This document shows positions 21,181 through 26,627 of a DNA stretch of 26,627 bases, piece after piece (positions within the stretch are counted from its first letter, which is position 1; every line of letters begins with the position of its first letter). Both the position numbers and the translations under genes were made by a program. The notes beneath the pieces were generated by a model that saw only the letters and a list, made by a program, of their open reading frames with translations, had not been told where the DNA came from and made no database searches. Source of the DNA: Dissophora ornata (lineage: Eukaryota > Mortierellomycota > Mortierellomycetes > Mortierellales > Mortierellaceae); contig MU617023.1 of assembly GCA_025201705.1 (NCBI GenBank), positions 1-26,627 on the forward strand, written 5' to 3'.

Positions 21181-21740
21181 AAGTGGAGGCCGCTTATTTA
21201 AGCCGAAAGAACCCTATCGGGCACCACGTCCTACCACCATGGCTCTCTCTTGTCAACAGCGAAAGAGCCAAGGCTATGAGAAGAACAAGCAACGGTCGCG
21301 TTTGTCACGGACGAGACAGGCAATGCCTTAGCGTTCTCCCCAAAGACCGTGGGACAACACCACAACGCCCGCAGACGTTATGATTTTCCTTCCACAAGAC
21401 CTCCCCAGCACCATGACCAATACTGCTGGGAGCCCTGTCCAGTCTCAATGGCGAAAAAACGAGTACACGAAAGGAGGAAGGCTGCTTCATTAAGCCGAAA
21501 GGAACCCTATCGGCACCACGTCTCACCACCAAGGCTCTCTCTTGTCATTGATGAGAGAGCCAAGGCTATGGGAAAAACAGAACTGCGCGTCATGGTGACA
21601 GATGAGGCAGCGTTCTTCATGTCAACCCAAGAACCGTGGCTCAACATCACAAAGCCCGCGGACCGTGTGATTTGCCCTCAACAGGGTCACCCAGCACCAT
21701 GACCGATGATGCTGGGGACCAGGTCATTCGCGAAACATGC
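21181..21740. repeat. Imperfect tandem duplication, ~290-bp unit, two copies
   Basis: Copy 1 (about 21181-21470) and copy 2 (about 21472-21740) share aligned blocks. GGAGG...GCTT is followed by AGCCGAAAG (21201 and 21493). CTCTCTCTTGTCA and AGAGCCAAGGCTATG come next. Then come CACAA.GCCCGC and CCCAGCACCATGACC. The offset falls from about 292 to 287 nt along the unit through small indels. Both copies translate to similar peptides (LSRK-P--HHV-PP-LSLV--ERAKAM), but later frames are broken, so this is either an old coding duplication or a non-coding repeat. Confidence 0.8.
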
Positions 21741-22154
21741 CATCATATTCCCTGCTCCCTTTGCGCTACCTACCTTGTGATTGGGTTGAGTGATGGAGTG
21801 AAATGTAAATACTTCGTTGGGTGCTGTAAATTTAGCCCAACGCCACACCTGCTGTTTGCTGGTCACCGCACTCTGTTCCCTCCCATGAACGTCAGCCAAA
21901 AAAAGTACCTGGCAGAAACAGAAGGGGAATGCATCGATCTGCGAGCGTGGGCAGAGCTCGCCGATGTCTCGGACCCTCATCGGCTTGACAACCTCTGGAC
22001 ATCGATCGCGTTGAATCTACTAAAGCATTCAAAGAGGATGTAGGTGGACAATCGTCCATGCACAAGAGTGACATCTAGTTCATTGTCGGCATATGCAATT
22101 GCTTCTGAAATGATTATTGAGATGTCCATGTCATCACATTCTCAATCCATGTAG

Positions 22155-23511
22155 CGAGATCATACCCACAAGCTGCGCCCAATTGCATCTGAGCAAACCC
22201 GTATTGTCGCGAGTGGCGTTACTTGGAGCCTGAAAGCTGCAGCAAAGAGAAAGTTTCATGGTAAGGAATCGACTGTCTCGTAACTCGGATGTTAGTGTTA
22301 TTTGAATACGAACTCATGATGTGTGGTGCTGGATCCCGCAAGAGGAGCAAGAGTTGAAATCAGATCAAGTCCTCAGCGCTCCCCGCTCACTCCCACGCCC
22401 ACGTTGCATTGGATCACCCTCGCCACTACCGGTACCCCTTGTCATATCTACCACGGCAGGACCTAGCGCAGCAACCTCAGTCACGACAGCACCCAGCGAA
22501 GCTGCATATCGTTACGCCGTTCTCAACCAGAGGACAACTTGGCTGGAGGAGGAGGACATAGGTTCTACATTCGAGAAGTACAAGGGGAAGAGAAGGTCAT
22601 CGCTAGACCTGTCGCTAGACGGCATCATGGACCTCACAACAGACTCACCTTTCCTTAAGGAGGTTGACGACAAGGAGTTTGATGTGATCCTGAAAGATAT
22701 CCCGAGCCTTAGTGGCAACTTAGAGATGAAAGAGCTGGACGAACTCTTGGATGAGCAGCGCTCATATGAAGAATTACAGGACAAAGTGTTCAACACTCCC
22801 CCCAACACCCCTGTGCGCCGATTCCTCTTCAGGGTTGTTGACTCTTACTCGCGTTACTTTCCAAAGCACAGTTACATCCCCCGAATGTAAGAGAGGCAGG
22901 CAATATTCGACCTCCTTTGCCCCTTCATCCGCGGTGCATTCCTGATCTACGGGGTCGAGTCTGAACTTAGCGAGATTGCCATTATTGGTACTGGTGAGAG
23001 AAGGAACGCAAGCATGGACCCGACAGACAAGATGAAAAAGTGCAAACGGGCCGATATCACTGGCAACGACACGCGGGGCAACCAAGTCTTCCTCGCCGAA
23101 TGCTCGATGCTATACGAGAAAGATATCCGAAAAAAGAGGGAAGATCGGCGGAAGCTCGCACGCTCAATGAAAGATAGCTGGGATTCAGCAGCCAAAAAGT
23201 TGGCAGAGAGTCATTTACCCCATGATGACCTCTCTGTGTTTGGGCTACAGTTCTTTGATGAAAAGTTGACGTTCCTCAAGCTCGACTACAGGGCCCACTA
23301 CAGGCTGTGGCAAGTGGACACAAGCAATCTTCCCACCCAGACGAGCAACTTTCATGAGAGGGCAGCAATATGTTGCAAGACTGCACTCATGTTTGCCCGT
23401 GCTGTCGCAGAAGAGGTTCGACAGCGCAAGGAGCTTCCCGCCCTTTCTCCCCGCGATGTTCTCTCGTTGACACGCGTCACTGACAAACTCACTCGAACCA
23501 CTGACTCTTGA
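22155..23511 (+). pseudogene. Lineage-specific protein gene, broken by an in-frame stop or alternatively spliced
   Basis: Proposed pieces: an exon at 22155-22260 (CGA GAT ... TTT CAT G), a GTAAGG intron 22261-22342 with a weak AAG acceptor, then an open frame from 22343 to TAA at 22888-22890. The same frame continues after the stop to TGA at 23509-23511. Before the stop are acidic, Leu-rich stretches (FLKEVDDKEFDVILKDIP) and VVDSYSRYFPKHSYIPRM. Right after it is ERQAIFDLLCPFIRGAFLIY, then KRADITGNDTRGNQVFLAEC, SVFGLQFFDEKLTFLKLDY and YRLWQVDTSNLP. This order matches a family I remember in many copies in Mortierella and related fungi (unverified, function unknown). The Asp/Glu...Gln-Val-Phe-Leu-Ala-Glu-Cys region is faintly reminiscent of restriction-nuclease-like folds, but I cannot claim that. 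No clear initiator ATG is visible, so the 5' end is uncertain. AATAAA at 23674-23679 may be its polyadenylation signal. Confidence 0.6.
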
Positions 23512-23578
23512 GATGTCTTCGGGAAGTGAGGTCAAGGGGACTAAGAACCAATATATATCATTTACTCCATCTCAGGAC

Positions 23579-24810
23579 TTATAGCTCGCAAAACATAGGC
23601 GAAGGAACTTTGCTATTGTTTTTTATTATCGTAGCTTTGGAATTGACGAAAAGACAAAAAGAAAAAAGTTGTAAATAAACCACTCGGTAGTCACGACAGT
23701 TTTGAACGGATTCCTTCCGCACGGCAATGAGTTGCGTTTGGGCTATGTCCTTGAATAGCTGTAAGAGGCAGTTTCGCAAAGACAGCTCTGTTTCATCCAC
23801 GTTCGGATTAGTAGCGACAATGTTCTACAGGCGGCGCTACACGTAAAGGTTATGGTAGTCTTTGACACCTTGAGAATCGTGCAAGATGTTCCGGCGGACG
23901 CCTTTGCCGAAATGGAAGTCCAGCTTGCGGTGGCGTCACCTGAGTATGTGAGGGTAAATGACGATGAAGCGACCCTTGGCTAACTTCTCAACCAGTAAGT
24001 TGGAGTGAACAGCGATCTCAGATTTGTTACAAGCAGAAACCGTTTCTCGAATCGCAATAGCAAGGTATGATGAAACTGTAGATTTTGACCAACCTACTGC
24101 TAGGTCCCGAAGGCTCCTCGTCATTGTTTGACAAGCGGATAACCTCTTGCACAATCAAAACCCCAGTCCTAGTAAACAGGGCAAAATGCTTGCGAGCGTT
24201 GAGTTTTGTGTGAGTTGTGTGGAGGGGTCCAGAGCCGGAAAGGTAGCAATGGACGCTAATCATCATGCAGTATTCATTCCGACTAATGGGTGAACCATTG
24301 CGCTCAAGTCGGAGTGGCGGCATGGTGGAGAGATGCCGATGGCGAGAGTGCATTATGTGATAACTTCGCCGTTGTGAGCAGTACTCCAGGGTGCAGAGGT
24401 GCACAGGCGTTGCAGCACACAGATGAAGTGGTCAAACAAAAGCCCTATGCTGCGATAACTGGAGGAGATCTTCAAGGCCACAGATGAACACGCAAAGGGC
24501 CAGGAGCTGAACTTCAAGTTCCAGCATCCTCTCAATGCGGCCAGGGTTTATGACCTCTATGGACATAGAGGTTCCTATAATCGCATTTGCAGCTTAACAC
24601 TTTACATATGATATCCACAGCGTTTTGTTCAGAGACCATTGTCAAAAAAACCCCATGGCCCTGGGAGCCCTTGCAGTCGAAAACAGGCTATTAGACGACA
24701 AAGAGGTCGACGTTGCTACGCCGCCACACAAGCGATACAGCTGCTCTTGCTATATACACTTTGCTTGCGTGTCAAAAGCAACGCCTAAGGAATCGATAGT
24801 GTTGAAGAAA
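23579..24810 (-). pseudogene. Decayed minus-strand coding remnant
   Basis: Two long minus-strand frames follow each other. From about 24808 to 24027 a frame of about 260 codons has only four internal stops and includes SIEVINPGRIERMLELEVQL. From 24154 to 23579 a frame of 192 codons has three internal stops (codons at 23938-23936, 23839-23837 and 23827-23825). It includes RKLDFHFGKGVRRNILHDSQ, VKDYHNLYV and NIVATNPNVDETELSLR. The stop density is well below chance, and the peptides read as real protein. A frameshift separates the two frames. Family and function are unknown to me; a mobile-element protein or an expanded Mortierella family are both possible. Confidence 0.4.
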
Positions 24811-25486
24811 AGATGCTGGTTACTTGCCTAGCAGAACTATAGACAGAATTTCAGCGTGTTGAATAAGTGAAGAAAAAGGAGATGCCTAGGTCATGCAGCA
24901 TTTGGTATATGTCTTGGCTCCGTAGTAGATCGTTGTCTAGATTTAAAATGCAACATCCTTCGGCCTCGCACATGGCGCTTGCAATGGAATGTCGTCATTC
25001 TCTAGCTGCTTTGTCCTGTTTTGCACCAAACACTCTATCTGCATTAGACTAGGAATGTCATCGATCTGGACACTTTGTGCGATGTTGTACATGCGTTGAT
25101 GAATATTAACACCAATCGCGTGAAGAGGAGAATTTGTTACGTGCTTGTTTTTTGTCCCAAACGTGCATGAGAGTGCCCTGAAAGAGGGCAGCAGATCTAG
25201 AAGCGATGGCTCGTACTTGTGGCCGAGGATGTTCTAGAGCCCACGGGGTATTCCACATTACACTCCCGGAGAAATGAAAGGAAAGGAAATGACTGGAGGT
25301 CAGTCGATTAACGCAAGGTTGTACAATAGATGAAGAGGTGTCCAACAGGCCAAAGAAAACCAAGACAATGCGGTTGGGCCGCGTGTTTTGATTTCTACTC
25401 CCACCAAGGCATAAAGTACGCTAGAAGTGAGAGATATGGCATCATATCGCTCTTCGAGGCTGCAGCAAGCAGAATTCGCCTTTCTC
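24811..25486. other. Unassigned DNA with weak minus-strand coding signal
   Basis: No gene supported. Short minus-strand open stretches occur: 25363-25106, and one near 25100-24950 that includes YNIAQSVQIDDIPSLMQIEC. A further stretch is near 24960-24850. They could extend the neighbouring remnant upstream, but frames shift and stops are frequent. Confidence 0.25.
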
Positions 25487-25592
25487 AGCTGTACGTTCCA
25501 TGTTTATTTTTGTGCATGCATGCATCTCACGCCTTTGTTCAATTGTACGTTCCATATTTATTTTTGTGTATGCACCTCTCGCCCTTTGTCCT
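25487..25592. repeat. 54-bp direct tandem repeat
   Basis: Two diverged adjacent copies with period 54. Each starts with GTACGTTCCAT (25491 and 25545), continues TTTATTTTTGTG and ATGCA, and ends in a CTC.CGCC-type segment. The translations in two frames repeat accordingly (for example CTFHVYFCAC and CTFHIYFCVC), but no gene is implied. Confidence 0.8.
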
Positions 25593-25604
25593 ACCACGCG
25601 GACC

Positions 25605-26108
25605 TTATTTGTTTAGTGTCGTGCTTGAGCCTTTGTTTCGTTGAACGTGTGATTTTTGAAGGCTGGTTGGACATGAAGAGCACAAATACGGATTGAAAAT
25701 ATAAAACGGTTTCTTGATGATCCCATCTATCACGCCTTCGCCATGCCATTTCTGGACTTTTCCACAGTTGGAGAGGGTCGTTCTGGGCACTGGGATACCT
25801 TTTTCCGCATTTGTGATCTTTTCTTGTTGACCCTCACATAACAAAAATGACGAAAAAGGCATCAGCTGTCAAATGAGCCATGGTGCATGAACAGAAAGCA
25901 CACACGTTGGTTTACCAACTTGGATGTTGTGTGACAATGGCCGGCACTCTAAATGAAGTTCGAGATGCTCGCCCGCTTTTCTTTTCGTTCCTTGGTGCTG
26001 TGGTGTGATCATGTCACTAAAAGTCGTTTCTCTAGCTCTACTGCTATCACTCTCTACATGCATCTCCCTTTCATTTGCGTGATCTGCCATCTCATCATAT
26101 CGCGTCAT
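25605..26108 (-). pseudogene. Possible minus-strand coding remnant with one internal stop
   Basis: Two minus-strand open frames, 26108-25869 and 25862-25605, lie in the same reading frame and are separated only by one stop codon near 25870. Together they give about 166 codons with one interruption. The composition is plausible for protein (KVQKWHGEGVIDGIIKKPFY), but there is no start context, splice model or known family. Chance cannot be excluded. Confidence 0.25.
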
Positions 26109-26627
26109 ACGATATATTATTCCTCTGCTGTGAACGCTAGATGCGAAGCAGCAACTGTGAGCTGCAAGTGAAAGTGTGCGAATTACGATTTAATTACCCA
26201 TGGATTAGACTAGCCGAGCCAAGAGTAGCGGACGTACGAGGATGCGGTGACCGTGACTACATATGTAGTTACGATACGCGATCGTGAGACCCTCATTTTG
26301 TTTTCCGAGTTGGATTCAATTGTTTACCCGCCATTTTTTAAACTGTGTTTTGACCGCATATTTCAGGTAACACCTTCTGTACATTATAACACCAGAGCAT
26401 TTGACCTTTTTTCAAGCGGACGCATGAAGCAAAGAGGGTCAACGTGAGAGGCCGGAACAAGTGAGAAGGAGGAGTATAGATCTATCGCGGTTGGCTGCGC
26501 ATGATGCATAAAAGTGGTCTTGCACCCGGGAACTCAAATGGATGAGATAAGTGTATCGCTGCGGGAAGTCCGTACAATTTTGATGTACAAAACCAGTGGA
26601 AGAGGGAGGGGGACGCGCGTCAAAAAA
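26109..26627. other. Right edge, nothing recognised
   Basis: About 520 nt. The only open frame of note (plus 26247-26447) has no recognisable motif. I see no RNA gene or repeat. Confidence 0.4.

Larger units (their letters stand above)
20637..22154. other. Intergenic DNA with decayed coding fragments
   Basis: Apart from the channel 3' UTR, this 1.5-kb stretch holds no gene I can support. Plus-strand frames at 20873-21085, 21183-21383, 21349-21702 and 21636-22043 are short, change frame and match no domain I know. The middle is an imperfect tandem duplication, listed separately. The last frame ends near a GTAGGT donor-like site at 22036. It could be an earlier exon of the next gene, but its phase does not fit, so I leave it unassigned. 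Confidence 0.45.

Noticed and set aside
22774..23535. Minus-strand frames opposite the 22-23.5 kb gene
   Set aside because: They are antisense to a frame with recognisable family blocks on the plus strand and have no independent support.
24483..24600. Plus-strand peptide (EEIFKATDEHAKGQELNF...) as a gene
   Set aside because: It is open for only about 45 codons, opposite a longer minus-strand frame with protein-like sequence; I could not choose firmly and listed only the minus-strand remnant.
12960..26627. Complete transposon or retroelement
   Set aside because: I found no reverse transcriptase, integrase or transposase motif, no long terminal repeats and no clear terminal inverted repeats. 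Only decayed fragments of uncertain origin are present.

Overview
This window is nuclear DNA from a filamentous fungus, most likely an early-diverging mould of the Mortierella/Linnemannia type (Mortierellomycotina). The evidence is spliced genes with short GT-AG introns (mostly 60-200 nt), pyrimidine-rich acceptor tracts, AATAAA polyadenylation signals, mitochondrial and F-box proteins of fungal type, and several protein families that I remember as expanded in Mortierellaceae. The genus is inference from memory of those families; no search was run. I saw no rRNA, tRNA, CRISPR array or complete transposon.

Positions 1 to about 12,800 form a compact conserved block. In order it holds: the 3' part of an NAD(P)-dependent epimerase/dehydratase (+); a five-exon M20 metallopeptidase/amidohydrolase of the PM20D2 type (+); a single-exon F-box/leucine-rich protein (-); a 1.6-kb gap with no supportable gene; a COA1-type cytochrome c oxidase assembly factor (+); a four-exon ATP11-type F1-ATPase assembly factor (+); and a seven-exon transketolase (-). 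COA1 and ATP11 are same-strand neighbours about 350 nt apart, and both help assemble respiratory complexes at the inner mitochondrial membrane. ATP11 and transketolase converge, and their polyadenylation signals lie past each other.

From about 12,800 to the end the character changes to an accessory, birth-and-death region. It starts with repeats and a decayed copy of a coiled-coil family that I associate with Mortierella (14,045-14,745). Next is one large intact gene (15,019-20,636, 13 exons, 1,510 codons). It joins a long soluble, propeller-like region to a C-terminal TRP/polycystin-like ion-channel domain and a coiled coil. All 12 intron phases agree, and one intron appears to be GC-AG. Downstream are a ~290-bp imperfect tandem duplication, a broken or alternatively spliced member of another lineage-specific family (22,155-23,511), and decayed minus-strand coding remnants to the right edge.

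The most interesting objects are the propeller-channel fusion and the 84-nt, multiple-of-three, stop-containing segment with splice-site ends inside the 22-23.5 kb gene. That segment could be an exitron-like intron or simply a nonsense mutation that mimics one.
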